A DNA stretch of 64,000 bases from Flectobacillus longus (GTDB taxonomy: Bacteria > Bacteroidota > Bacteroidia > Cytophagales > Spirosomataceae). The stretch covers positions 1 to 64,000 of the forward strand of contig NZ_JASHIC010000009.1 in assembly GCF_030056705.1 (NCBI RefSeq). The letters run 5' to 3'. Of the stretch, positions 36,210 to 45,104 are shown piece after piece. Below the pieces are notes generated by a model, which worked only from the letters and a program-made list of their open reading frames with translations, searched no databases and was not told where the DNA came from. The number at the start of each line of letters is the position of its first letter. Within the stretch, counting starts at the first letter, position 1. The position numbers and the translations under genes were made by a program.

Positions 36210-36659
36210 TCAAACCTCTGAAGGTGCATATACAGGCATTTCGATGATAGAAACCTTAGACTTTTGTAGCAGTTTTCTTGGGTCAAAACTATCTTTCACG
36301 GGTTTATAAAAGCCCATTGGAGGCAAACAAACACAATTAATTGTATAAATTTCCAGAAAATTCTTCATGGCTTGTACGGTATTTCCATGAAATATTTCTA
36401 CGTGAATTTTAGCCAATGTAGTCGCATTGGTCTGTCTAAGTTTATAAATAGCAGCTTTGAAATCATTAGTAAATACTTCGTCGAGGAAGGGCTTAGGCTT
36501 ATACAAAATCATTTCTGTCATAGAATACTCCATCTCACGTGCCAACAGCAAAACTATTTCTACTGGATTTTCATCAAAAACCGATAGTGCCCACTCAATC
36601 GTTTGTAGAGTAGCTCCTGTAAAATCGACAGGAATAAGAAGCTTGATGTTATTTTGCAT
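36210..36659 (-). CDS. Universal-stress-protein-like protein
   Basis: 149 residues, one Usp-like alpha/beta domain: it starts with KLLIPVDFTGATLQTIEWAL, has HVEIFHGNTVQAMKNFLEIY in the middle and ends with KSKVSIIEMPVYAPSE. The usual glycine-rich ATP motif G-2x-G-9x-G(S/T) is not obvious, so it may be a non-ATP-binding type. Cytoplasmic. It lies downstream of the two-component operon on the same strand, separated by a palindromic repeat, so it may be independently transcribed. Confidence 0.7.
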   Translation of the reverse strand: MQNNIKLLIPVDFTGATLQTIEWALSVFDENPVEIVLLLAREMEYSMTEMILYKPKPFLDEVFTNDFKAAIYKLRQTNATTLAKIHVEIFHGNTVQAMKNFLEIYTINCVCLPPMGFYKPVKDSFDPRKLLQKSKVSIIEMPVYAPSEV

Positions 36660-36769
36660 AATTTTTCAAGATTGTTTATACAAACTTCATCAAACTGTAT
36701 TAGTGCTAGCTAAGAGTTATATTAGAAACAGATTAAAGAAACCGACGTGAATGTGGATTTCAGATTTTT

Positions 36770-36866
36770 GATTAGTAGGCATTCGGAGGTCAGCTTTGGG
36801 CATTCGGCAAAAGACACATTTTTTTGCTAACCGCTGAATGCCCAGAGCTGAATGCTTACATAATCA
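36770..36866. repeat. GGCATTCGG-type palindromic intergenic repeat
   Basis: The left part (GATTAGTAGGCATTCGG, then GGGCATTCGGC) is mirrored by GCTGAATGCCC and GAATGC...TAATC on the right, giving an imperfect long hairpin. It overlaps the stop codon of the histidine kinase gene. Related words occur at 25067-25075, 52216-52343 and, degraded, at 17822-17935. Confidence 0.55.
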
Positions 36867-38252
36867 AACACCTATCGCCTTATTAGCTAAAATATGTGGA
36901 AAACGAACGGTAAAAGTAGTACCAACCCCAACTTGAGAAGTAACCTCTAAGTATCCATTGTGCATTTTGATAACATTTCTTGAAAGTGGTAAGCCTATAC
37001 CGTACCCCTCAAAAAGTTGGGTATTAGAGGCTCGAAAGAATGGATTAAAAATCTGCGAAATTTCTTCATCAGGAATCCCAATGCCTTGGTCTTTTATTAC
37101 CAAAATCACCTCCAAATCTGTGGCTTTAATAAAAATAGTCACGGGCTTATTGTGAGAATATTTGCAGGCATTTCCGATAATATTGGAAAATGCCACCAAT
37201 AATAATTGTCTATTACCCATGATTTTCAACCTTTTAGGATCTTCGGGTACTTCGCTTAAATCGACAATGATATAATTTTTGGGAGACAGTCTATCGAAAG
37301 TTTCTTTTACGTCCCAAAGTAATTGATCAGTACGAACGATTTCACGATTGGGTTTATCGCCCTGATAACCACTTTGTGCCAAAAACAACAACGATTTGGT
37401 TATATGATCTAATCGTTCGGCCTGTGTCAAAATATTATGAATAGCTTCTTGATAGACTTCACTGGTGCGTTCTTTTCGTAGAGCCAAATCAGCCTCTCCA
37501 ATAATAACCGTTAGGGGAGTTCCTAGTTCATGCGAAGCGTTGCTAATAAAGTTTTTCTGTATTTCAAAAGCCGTTTCCAATCGGTCGAGTAACTGGTTAA
37601 AAGTACTTGCCAACTCTCCTATCTCATGGTTATTGGTAGGTTCGTCTAGTCTCAAATGGATATTATCTGTACTTATTTGGCGTACCTTATCGGTGATTTC
37701 TTTTACAGGATCAAATATATGTGTCGAAAAATAAATCGAAACATAGAGCGTCAATAATGTTCCCAAACCAATCGCAATCAATAAAACATTTCGCAAATAT
37801 GCCAAATGGTGTGCCGTAAAATAGTTTTCGGCCGAAACCACTACAACAGAAGTTTTTGTCCCTTGTGAATATCGTAATCCCGAATACACCAAGTCACCAT
37901 CACGATGTGTAGCTTTTCCACTCATAATGATTTGCTTCAAAAAATTTTCGGGCAAATGATATTTTGTACTATAATAGTCGAGAGCTTGGGTAGAGGTAAT
38001 CTGAATCACCATTTCCTTTTCTTTATGGAGTTTCTCAAAAAACTGCTCTCGAATCATTTTATAGGCCTCCGACTTATTGGTATCTTTTTCTAAATAGTAT
38101 TTGCTAGCAATAATGGCACGAGTTTGTACTCGCTTATCAAAATCTACATGCGAATATTTGTTAAAAGAATAATATACCGCCGTTCCCAATAACAATATGG
38201 TAAGCAAGCAACTAGTAAAAAAGATGCTCGCCATTTTGGTACGTGTTTTCAT
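36864..38252 (-). CDS. Membrane sensor histidine kinase
   Basis: 462 residues. Two membrane segments (about residues 8-28 and 154-176) enclose a periplasmic sensor region of about 125 residues. Then come a HAMP domain (from 177), a HisKA domain with phosphoacceptor His 241 in NASHELGTPLTVI, and a HATPase_c domain with NIIGNACKYS, DQGIGIPDEE and GYGIGLPLSRNVI. It overlaps the response regulator gene by four bases (ATGA), so the pair is translationally coupled. The stimulus is unknown. Confidence 0.95.
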   Translation of the reverse strand: MKTRTKMASIFFTSCLLTILLLGTAVYYSFNKYSHVDFDKRVQTRAIIASKYYLEKDTNKSEAYKMIREQFFEKLHKEKEMVIQITSTQALDYYSTKYHLPENFLKQIIMSGKATHRDGDLVYSGLRYSQGTKTSVVVVSAENYFTAHHLAYLRNVLLIAIGLGTLLTLYVSIYFSTHIFDPVKEITDKVRQISTDNIHLRLDEPTNNHEIGELASTFNQLLDRLETAFEIQKNFISNASHELGTPLTVIIGEADLALRKERTSEVYQEAIHNILTQAERLDHITKSLLFLAQSGYQGDKPNREIVRTDQLLWDVKETFDRLSPKNYIIVDLSEVPEDPKRLKIMGNRQLLLVAFSNIIGNACKYSHNKPVTIFIKATDLEVILVIKDQGIGIPDEEISQIFNPFFRASNTQLFEGYGIGLPLSRNVIKMHNGYLEVTSQVGVGTTFTVRFPHILANKAIGV

Positions 38253-38947
38253 GGCTTGATTTTTAGAACATACCCCATTCCTACGACTGTATGAATCAGC
38301 TTGTTTGTTGACTGAGCATCAATTTTCTTTCTTAGGTAATTAATATAAACATCAACTAGATTTGTACCCAAATCGAAATTAATATCCCATGCACTTTCTA
38401 ATAAATCTAATCGAGAAAGCACTTTTCCTCGGTTTCGAATCAAAGCCAACAACAAACGATATTCTGTGGCGGTTAGCGTAATATTTTCATTGTTACGGGT
38501 AACCACTTTTGAGTCGTCGTTAATGATCAAATCATCGATTTGATAAATATGTTGAGATACTTGCGAATCATCCGAACCGCTTTGTTCGTTGCGACGAATC
38601 AGGGCATTGATACGCGCATGAAGTTCTATAAACTTAAAGGGTTTTACCAAATAATCATCTGCTCCCGAATTGAGCCCTATCACAACATTTTCGGTTGTTC
38701 CCAAAGCCGTTAGGAATAGAATTGGCGTTTTTACATTATTTTGACGAATCGCTTTACATACTTCTAAGCCATTTTTGTCAGGCAACATAATATCCAGAAT
38801 AATCAAATCGTACTGAAACGATGATGCCATCTGAAGTCCCACTTCACCTGTAAGCGAAACCGAAACCTCATATCCTTCTTCTGTAAGCCCTTTTTTAATA
38901 AATGTAACAACGCTGATTTCGTCTTCAATCAGCAAAATACGTTTCAT
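38249..38947 (-). CDS. OmpR-family response regulator
   Basis: 232 residues. REC domain with acidic residues near position 9, phosphorylated Asp 52 (LDIMLPDKNG), Thr 80 and Lys 102 (YLVKPFKF), followed by a winged-helix DNA-binding domain (TATEYRLLLALIRNRGKVLS, ending in VDVYINYLRKKID and VVGMGYVLKI). It receives phosphate from the kinase encoded next and probably regulates transcription of envelope or transport genes. A textbook Bacteroidota promoter lies about 108 bases upstream. Confidence 0.95.
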   Translation of the reverse strand: MKRILLIEDEISVVTFIKKGLTEEGYEVSVSLTGEVGLQMASSFQYDLIILDIMLPDKNGLEVCKAIRQNNVKTPILFLTALGTTENVVIGLNSGADDYLVKPFKFIELHARINALIRRNEQSGSDDSQVSQHIYQIDDLIINDDSKVVTRNNENITLTATEYRLLLALIRNRGKVLSRLDLLESAWDINFDLGTNLVDVYINYLRKKIDAQSTNKLIHTVVGMGYVLKIKP

Positions 38948-39371
38948 AATTTTTGTTTTTGTATGTGGTTTTTGGTTTTACATGATTCTAGCTTTAATGA
39001 GGTAAAACATTCACCGATGGCTCGCCAAGATAGCATCATAAAATCTCCAAAGCACAAAGATAAGTTTATGCCAATGCAAAGCAAATAGTCTTCAGCTATG
39101 CTTGTTTTTGATGATCTAAACTGTAAGAGCTAATTACTAGTTCAAGACTTTGTCACTGACTAGTATTTTTTTGAAAAATTCCCCACCCTTTTTATAAGCT
39201 ATTCCAGCGAGGTATAAAGTACAGGTCTGTAACTCGCACCATTAGCAAGTTTGTTGTACCGCAAGAAATTAGAATTCATAGGTATTTGTAGATAAAACCA
39301 ATGTCGCTAAGTACTTTTACAAAATAATTATGATACAATAACCGTCAAACATTTGGTTCGTCCTGAATACA
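38948..39371. other. Divergent intergenic region
   Basis: 424 bases between the response regulator gene (minus) and ccsBA (plus). It contains the promoter at 39055-39085. For ccsBA I see no clear TAnnTTTG element; TACTTTTAC at about 39316 is a poor candidate. No gene or repeat recognised. Confidence 0.5.
39055..39085 (-). promoter_or_regulatory. Bacteroidota-type promoter of the two-component operon
   Basis: On the minus strand TTTG (39085-39082), exactly 19 bases, then TATCTTTG (39062-39055): a full match to the TTTG-N19-TAnnTTTG consensus of the primary sigma factor in Bacteroidota. Transcription would start near 39048, leaving a leader of about 100 bases before the response regulator ATG. 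Confidence 0.75.
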
Positions 39372-42300
39372 ATGAACACTATTAGAAATATATTTAATAT
39401 ACTTACATCAACGAGAGCTGCTGGTGCGTATCTATTACTTTTTGCTATTGCCATTGGTGTAGGTACTTTTATTGAAAATGATTTCGGAACAAGTTCTGCC
39501 CAAGAACTTATCTATAGAAGTCTATGGTTTGAAATTTTACTATTCTTATTTTCGGCTTCTATTCTTGCCAATATCCAACGCTACAGGCTAATTCAACTCA
39601 AAAAATGGGGATCACTTACTTTTCATTTGGCCATTATTGTGATTTTGATTGGTGCAGGTATTACTCGTTATTTCGGTACAGAAGGCATGATGCATATTCG
39701 TGAAGGACAAACATCGAATACTTATTTGTCTGCCGAAACTTTCTTGGTTTTAAAGATTCAACAAAATGACAAATCATATTCTTTTGACGAGCCTGTTTTC
39801 TTCTCTTCTTTAGGAGATAACTCATTCGATAATTCCTACCAAATCGGGAATAATTTGGTAGAAGTGAATCTTGATAAATTTATTCCGAATCCTGTTCAAA
39901 AGGCCATAGATAGCCCCAATGGTAAAGCTATGATAAAAGTAGTTGTGGCTGGCGCAGGTGGTCGTGAAGAATACTTTGTGAAACAAGGTGAGCAAATGCA
40001 AATCAATGGCGTTGATTTCAATTTCACCAATCAGGTTTTACCAAATGCCTTTAATGTTTTCTTAGAAGCAGATACATTATCTTTTTCTGTTAATCAAACA
40101 GTAAGTCAAACTGTTATGGCAACCCAAAAGCAAGATACCCTACAAGCTGGCGGGAAATATCCTTTGCGTTTGCGCTCCTTGTATAGTGTGGGCGGAAGCA
40201 ATTTTGTGATTGGAGATTTTGTCTCAAAAGGTATTGTTTCTATTGAATCTTCTTCGAAAAAAATCAAAAACGAAAGCATGGTTGGGCTAAATATGACCGT
40301 CAAAGTCAACGGACAGGCCCAAAGAGTGATGGTTACTGGTCGTAAAGGAGAAGCTGGTGAGCCACAGATTTTGACATTTGGAAACACCAATGTGTCAATT
40401 AGTTACGGCTCAAAGCAGGAAGTACTTCCATTTTCTTTATTGTGTAAAGATTTTGAGCTAGAAAAATACCCTGGCACCGAAAACCCTTCTTCGTATGCTA
40501 GTGAAGTAAAGCTTATCGACCAAGCCAATCATGTAACTCAAGATGTTCGTATTTATATGAATCATATTTTGGATTATGACGGTTATCGTTTTTTCCAATC
40601 TTCGTATGATAATGACGAACTTGGAACCTATTTGAGCGTCAATCACGATTATTGGGGTACTATATTCTCTTATTTGGGATATTTTTTATTGACAATTGGA
40701 ATGATAATAACCTTCTTTGCCAAGAATAGCCGTTTTACACAGCTGATAAAAAAACTTCAAGAGTACCAAAAATCGATAGCGATATTTTTACTGATTTCTC
40801 TGGGTTCAGTCGGGGCGATTTATGCGGATGTCACTTCGCCAATTCCTGCAAATCATGCTGCAGAATTTGGAAAATTATTTGTCCAAGATTTCAACGGGCG
40901 TATCAAACCAATGAATACACATAGTGGAGAAATCTTAAGAAAAGTTGCTAAAAAAACTACTATCGGCGATTTGAGCTCTGATCAAGTACTGTTATCGATG
41001 CTTCTTTTTCCTGCACAATGGGAAAAAGAAGCGCTCATTCAAGTACCAGACCATCCAGAAATCAAGAAAATTTTGAAAACAGATGCTAGTACCATCAGTT
41101 ATGTGTCATGTTTTTCGAGTGATGGAAAATACCTTTTGGAAGAAGCCGTGCGAAGCGCACAAGCAATGAGGCCAAAAGACCAAGGTACTTTTGAGAAAGG
41201 AATCATCAAACTTGATGAGCGAGTAAATATCATGAACATGATTTTTTCTGGCACATTGATTCGTATTTTTCCACAAAAACACGATAGCACTAATACATGG
41301 TTATCACTCCCTGATATTATGCATATCGGACAAAATTCACCCAATAAAGTTACTGAAGCTCAACGACTATTGACTGCCTATTTTCAAGCGCTCAATGAAG
41401 GTATCAATCGTAATGACTTTGGACAGGCTACAGGAATTGTATTAAAAATAAAGGAGTTTCAAAAAGTCAATGGCGGCGATTTGATACCTTCTGAAACCAA
41501 GCTCGAATCTGAATTATTTTTGAATAAGTTAGATGTGTTTAATAGACTTAGAAATTTTTATGGCATACTAAGCTTATTATTAACAGTTACTTTTTTATTT
41601 GTTACGGTAAAAAAAGTCAAAATACAGTCTAAAATCACGACTGCTTCTTTTTGGATTGTATTCACTGGGTTATTTTTTCATACATTGGGACTTGGATTAC
41701 GTTGGTATATCTCAGGGCGAGCGCCATGGAGTAACGGTTACGAATCCATGATTTATATTGGCTGGACTACTACACTAGCGGGAATTTTATTTTCAAGAAA
41801 ATCATTAGGAGGATTGGCTGCCACAACGACTCTAGCTGCAACTATCTTGCTAGTAGCAAGCATGAGCTGGCTCGACCCCGAAATTACGCCATTGGTACCT
41901 GTACTCAAATCCTATTGGTTGACCATCCACGTGTCGCTCGAAGCAGGAAGTTATGGATTCTTGTTATTGGGTGCTGTTATAGGCATGCTCAACTTAGTAT
42001 TAATGATTTTTGCTAACTCAGATAACAAAGAAAATATTCTCAAAACCATCAAAGAATTGACCATTATCAGCGAAATCATCTTACTGAGTGGATTAGCCAT
42101 GATTAGCATAGGAACTTATTTGGGAGGTGTATGGGCCAACGAATCGTGGGGACGCTATTGGGGTTGGGATGCCAAAGAAACTTGGGCACTCGTAACCATT
42201 CTGGTGTACTCATTTATTTTACACATGCGCTTTATTCCAAAACTGCAAGGTTTATATGCCTTCAATTTTGCGGCATTGTTTGGCTTTGGGACAGTAATTA

Positions 42301-42458
42301 TGACGTATTTAGGTGTTAACTACTATTTGTCAGGTTTGCATTCTTATGCAGCTGGCGACCCTGTCCCTATCCCTCCATCAGTCTATTACACGGTAATAGT
42401 GCTGACCTTACTAAGTATTTTTTCTTACTTAAAATATCAAAAGTTATTTCGTAAATAG
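39372..42458 (+). CDS. ccsBA: Fused cytochrome c biogenesis protein ResB-CcsA
   Basis: 1028 residues. The N-terminal half is ResB/CcsB-like: hydrophobic segments near residues 15-35, 50-65 and 75-95, a large periplasmic domain, and a further segment around 435-455. The C-terminal half is CcsA/ResC-like with multiple membrane helices and the WWD heme-handling motif (WGRYWGWDAKETWALV, about residues 924-939) plus conserved histidines. It carries heme across the inner membrane and attaches it to CXXCH apocytochromes (system II). Fusions of this kind are known in Bacteroidota and epsilonproteobacteria. The cytochrome c peroxidase gene at the right edge is a possible client. Confidence 0.93.
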   Translation: MNTIRNIFNILTSTRAAGAYLLLFAIAIGVGTFIENDFGTSSAQELIYRSLWFEILLFLFSASILANIQRYRLIQLKKWGSLTFHLAIIVILIGAGITRYFGTEGMMHIREGQTSNTYLSAETFLVLKIQQNDKSYSFDEPVFFSSLGDNSFDNSYQIGNNLVEVNLDKFIPNPVQKAIDSPNGKAMIKVVVAGAGGREEYFVKQGEQMQINGVDFNFTNQVLPNAFNVFLEADTLSFSVNQTVSQTVMATQKQDTLQAGGKYPLRLRSLYSVGGSNFVIGDFVSKGIVSIESSSKKIKNESMVGLNMTVKVNGQAQRVMVTGRKGEAGEPQILTFGNTNVSISYGSKQEVLPFSLLCKDFELEKYPGTENPSSYASEVKLIDQANHVTQDVRIYMNHILDYDGYRFFQSSYDNDELGTYLSVNHDYWGTIFSYLGYFLLTIGMIITFFAKNSRFTQLIKKLQEYQKSIAIFLLISLGSVGAIYADVTSPIPANHAAEFGKLFVQDFNGRIKPMNTHSGEILRKVAKKTTIGDLSSDQVLLSMLLFPAQWEKEALIQVPDHPEIKKILKTDASTISYVSCFSSDGKYLLEEAVRSAQAMRPKDQGTFEKGIIKLDERVNIMNMIFSGTLIRIFPQKHDSTNTWLSLPDIMHIGQNSPNKVTEAQRLLTAYFQALNEGINRNDFGQATGIVLKIKEFQKVNGGDLIPSETKLESELFLNKLDVFNRLRNFYGILSLLLTVTFLFVTVKKVKIQSKITTASFWIVFTGLFFHTLGLGLRWYISGRAPWSNGYESMIYIGWTTTLAGILFSRKSLGGLAATTTLAATILLVASMSWLDPEITPLVPVLKSYWLTIHVSLEAGSYGFLLLGAVIGMLNLVLMIFANSDNKENILKTIKELTIISEIILLSGLAMISIGTYLGGVWANESWGRYWGWDAKETWALVTILVYSFILHMRFIPKLQGLYAFNFAALFGFGTVIMTYLGVNYYLSGLHSYAAGDPVPIPPSVYYTVIVLTLLSIFSYLKYQKLFRK

Positions 42459-42606
42459 GTGGGCAAAATAAGATTAATTTTATACACAGCTAAATGCCTA
42501 AAACAGAATAACTGAGGTACAATTTGGCGGTAACTTTTTGATTAAGAGTGCCTTCTAATAACGAATATACTAATAACGTCTTCTTACGTAGGAAGTAATA
42601 GTTTGA

Positions 42607-42662
42607 ATACGCCCAAACTCCAGAAGTAAATCATGCTGACATACTTCTGGAGCTTGGCGTAT
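42607..42662. terminator. Stem-loop between ccsBA and the convergent barrel-like gene
   Basis: 42607-42628 pairs with 42642-42662 over about 20 bp with one bulge and one mismatch (words ATACGCC, CTCCAGAAGTA). It lies in a 243-base gap between convergent genes. No strong U-tract. Confidence 0.6.
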
Positions 42663-42701
42663 AAGACATAAATCATTTTTGTAATATGAAATTTTCTTCA
42701 A

Positions 42702-43495
42702 TTAGCCCCTTCTCAAATATTTCTGATTAAAAGAATACAATAAGGAAATATTCCAGACAAAGCTTTTACTGCTTGAAATATTGGCAGTGATACTTTTATT
42801 GAGAACCGACGAAACAGAAAATGGACAATTTTGCTTGGTTAAAGTAAGAGTAGCATTGGAGAAAAAGCCATCTTCATTGTCAAGCATCAGATAAAATAGT
42901 TGTGGTGGTGCTACTTTCAGAAAAACATCTTTCGTGATTTTGATTTGAGAAATACTGCCATTTACCGTGACAAAATGGGTAGTTTTGGTTGCATCTTCCT
43001 CCAAACCTCGGGAGTACAAATAATACATGCCCAGCGAAAAGTTTTTACTAATCATGATAGAAGGCGCTACTTCTGTCGCCAAATAGCGACAAACTTGCTG
43101 GATATCTCTTGTTTCATTGTTAATACTCACAGGAATTGTGCGAAAATTGATAGCGGGGTGTGCCCCAACATGAAGTCTAAATTTACCTTCTGTCAAAACT
43201 TTGTATCGCCACCAAAATACAAAACTCCAAGGCTTTCCGTCTAATGCAAAACGAATAAGCGGGTCAAAACTCAATTTGTTTTTCCCAATCGACAACTCAA
43301 ATAGCAAGGCAGGTTTTCCCAAAGTAAACGAAGGAATCAACGACATGCCATTATTAGTAACTACAATATTGCCAGAAAAAAACTTTGAGGTTTTACTTGC
43401 GTACTGTCTTGAACTTGCGGAAAAGATACATGTGATAACAGAAGAAATAGTAAGGGCATAATACACCCTTGCGAAAGTTTACTCTTAATATTCAT
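42702..43495 (-). pseudogene. Exported beta-barrel-like protein gene with a homopolymer frameshift
   Basis: A frame beginning with ATG at 43495 encodes a good signal peptide (MPLLFLLLSHVSFPQVQDST, preceded by twelve residues) and continues to VKPQSFF. It is then interrupted at seven A on the plus strand (43376-43382; T on the coding strand). The adjacent frame continues with SGNIVVTNNGMSLIPSFTLG through alternating beta-strand-like segments to the stop at 42702. One more T would join them (QSFFSGN). The alternative GTG start in the second frame (43466) gives a poor N-terminus. I conclude one gene of about 264 residues, broken or mis-sequenced. Function unknown. Confidence 0.7.
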
Positions 43496-43571
43496 ACAGT
43501 TTATATAATAGTAATTTGGATAATAACACTACAAAGTTGCCTCATTTTTAAGGTTTTATAAAATTTATTTC

Positions 43572-43616
43572 AAATAAAAAGCTACGAAAATCAAACACTT
43601 TCGTAGCTTTTTATTT
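43572..43616 (-). terminator. Intrinsic terminator of the PAS-kinase operon
   Basis: A perfect 18-bp stem (43572-43589 with 43599-43616) with a 9-base loop. On the minus strand the stem is followed by a T-rich run (CTTTTTATTT). It lies 24 bases after the stop of the last operon gene. Confidence 0.85.
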
Positions 43617-43639
43617 AGACATTTATGAGAATTTCACTC

Positions 43640-44659
43640 TTAATCAAACTTTGTTTTTGCTAAATATGCCTTCTGGCTTATTTCCATAATTAGCTCATCA
43701 AGCTCGTGAGCAGAGGTAATGATATGCTCGAAAAACATATTTTTTTCTATTTCTGGCATTTTTTTATTGTGCTCAAACATCTGAATAATCCCCATGATTC
43801 GTGCCAATGGAGCTCTTACCAAATGAGACTGAATCCATGCTATTTCGCTTAAATTTCTATTCTGTAACTCGATAGACTCGATATACTTGATTTTTTCGGT
43901 AATATCGTTGGCCAAAACAACACGAGCTTTTCTTCCTTTATATACAATCGGGTTGGCCCGAATCTCAACAATAATAATTTCTCCATTTTTCTTTTGATGA
44001 CGAAACACTCCTATAGCAAAATAAGGATTTACTGCACGTGTCTCTTTAACTTCCTCTAACAGCATAGAGATTTCTTCAGCAGGGCGAATATCTGAAATTT
44101 TCATGGATAAAAATTCAGACCGATTATACCCATAATGTTTAATAGCTGCTAAATTAACATCCATAAAATCAAGCGTTTCCAAATCAAATACCCACATAGG
44201 TTGGGGACTAAAATCGAATAGCTCATTGTATCGTTGTTCTGAATCTAATAATTCTTGCCGTTTTTTACGGCGCTCAATACAATACATAATACTTTTATAC
44301 AAAGTAGTTGGACGCAAGTCATCCTTAATCAAATAGTCATCGACGCCCAATGAGATTGATTTTATACTAAATGCCAAGTCAGAATTTCCAGATAATATAA
44401 TAACAGGAGAATCTTTACTAATTCCTAAAACGGCATCTAGCAAAGCTTGTCCACTTTTATCAGGCAGATACATATCTAGCAAAACCATATCAAATTTTGT
44501 TTCAGGGTTTTGCAAAAGTGTTTGGGCGTGCTTAAAAGTTTGACAATGCGAGATTTGTGGTTCACGCATCATGTCGTGGAGATAATCCTTGATAAGGATA
44601 AAATCTCCCATATTGTCTTCTATTATTAGTATTTTGTATGGATGGGGATCTCTATGCAT
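43640..44659 (-). CDS. Response regulator with PAS and kinase-less dimerisation domain
   Basis: 339 residues. REC domain (Asp 62 in LLDMYLPDKSG), a PAS domain with PAC (RYNELFDFSPQPMWVFDLET to VLANDITEKI), then a helical hairpin with SEIAWIQSHLVRAPLARIMG that matches a HisKA dimerisation/phosphoacceptor domain including its histidine (about residue 289). No HATPase domain follows; the protein ends about 50 residues later. It could take phosphate from a separate kinase or compete for dimerisation. Its start overlaps the preceding response regulator gene by 8 bases. Confidence 0.9.
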   Translation of the reverse strand: MHRDPHPYKILIIEDNMGDFILIKDYLHDMMREPQISHCQTFKHAQTLLQNPETKFDMVLLDMYLPDKSGQALLDAVLGISKDSPVIILSGNSDLAFSIKSISLGVDDYLIKDDLRPTTLYKSIMYCIERRKKRQELLDSEQRYNELFDFSPQPMWVFDLETLDFMDVNLAAIKHYGYNRSEFLSMKISDIRPAEEISMLLEEVKETRAVNPYFAIGVFRHQKKNGEIIIVEIRANPIVYKGRKARVVLANDITEKIKYIESIELQNRNLSEIAWIQSHLVRAPLARIMGIIQMFEHNKKMPEIEKNMFFEHIITSAHELDELIMEISQKAYLAKTKFD

Positions 44660-45089
44660 GGTAATTTGGCGGTAATTGAACTAGGGATAACCAAAAACTC
44701 TCAATTTGATTTACTATTATCTGAAATGACTTTACATCTACGGGCTTAGTAATGTAGCAATTAGCATGGTTTTCGTAAGCCATAGTAATGTCTTTTGGCG
44801 TCGAAGAAGTCGTAAACATTACTACGGGAATATGTTTGATATTTTCGGTATTTTTAATGAATTGTAGTACTTCATGTCCATTTTTTTTGGGAATATTTAC
44901 ATCTAATAGTACAAAATCTGGTAGAACTTCATGTGCATATTTTCCTTTTTTTGTTAAAAAATCCATAGCATCTTTTCCATTCCGAACAATACTCAATTTA
45001 TCGACGAGTGATGAATGTTCGAAGGCTTCTTTAGTAAGAAGAATGTCTCCTTCATTATCCTCGACTAATAAGATATGTCCTTTTTTCAT
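44652..45089 (-). CDS. Single-domain response regulator (CheY/Rcp1-like)
   Basis: 145 residues, REC domain only: HILLVEDNEGDILLTKEAFE, phosphorylated Asp 63 (VLLDVNIPKKNGHEVL), VMFTTSSTPKDI and the lysine in YITKPVDV. The extended spacing and LLDVNIPKKNG resemble Rcp1-type regulators that work with phytochrome-like or PAS kinases. It lies 15 bases downstream of the large PAS kinase and overlaps the next gene, so it is likely a phospho-relay or output partner of that kinase. Confidence 0.93.
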   Translation of the reverse strand: MKKGHILLVEDNEGDILLTKEAFEHSSLVDKLSIVRNGKDAMDFLTKKGKYAHEVLPDFVLLDVNIPKKNGHEVLQFIKNTENIKHIPVVMFTTSSTPKDITMAYENHANCYITKPVDVKSFQIIVNQIESFWLSLVQLPPNYHA

Positions 45090-45104
45090 AGTGTTGTGTG
45101 TGGG

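Noticed and set aside
43201-43461. Open frames opposite the barrel-like gene and other long antisense frames (for example 49060-49415, 47209-47529, 61950-62276)
   Set aside because: They lie opposite or inside well-supported genes, lack signals or domain patterns and look like shadows of codon structure.
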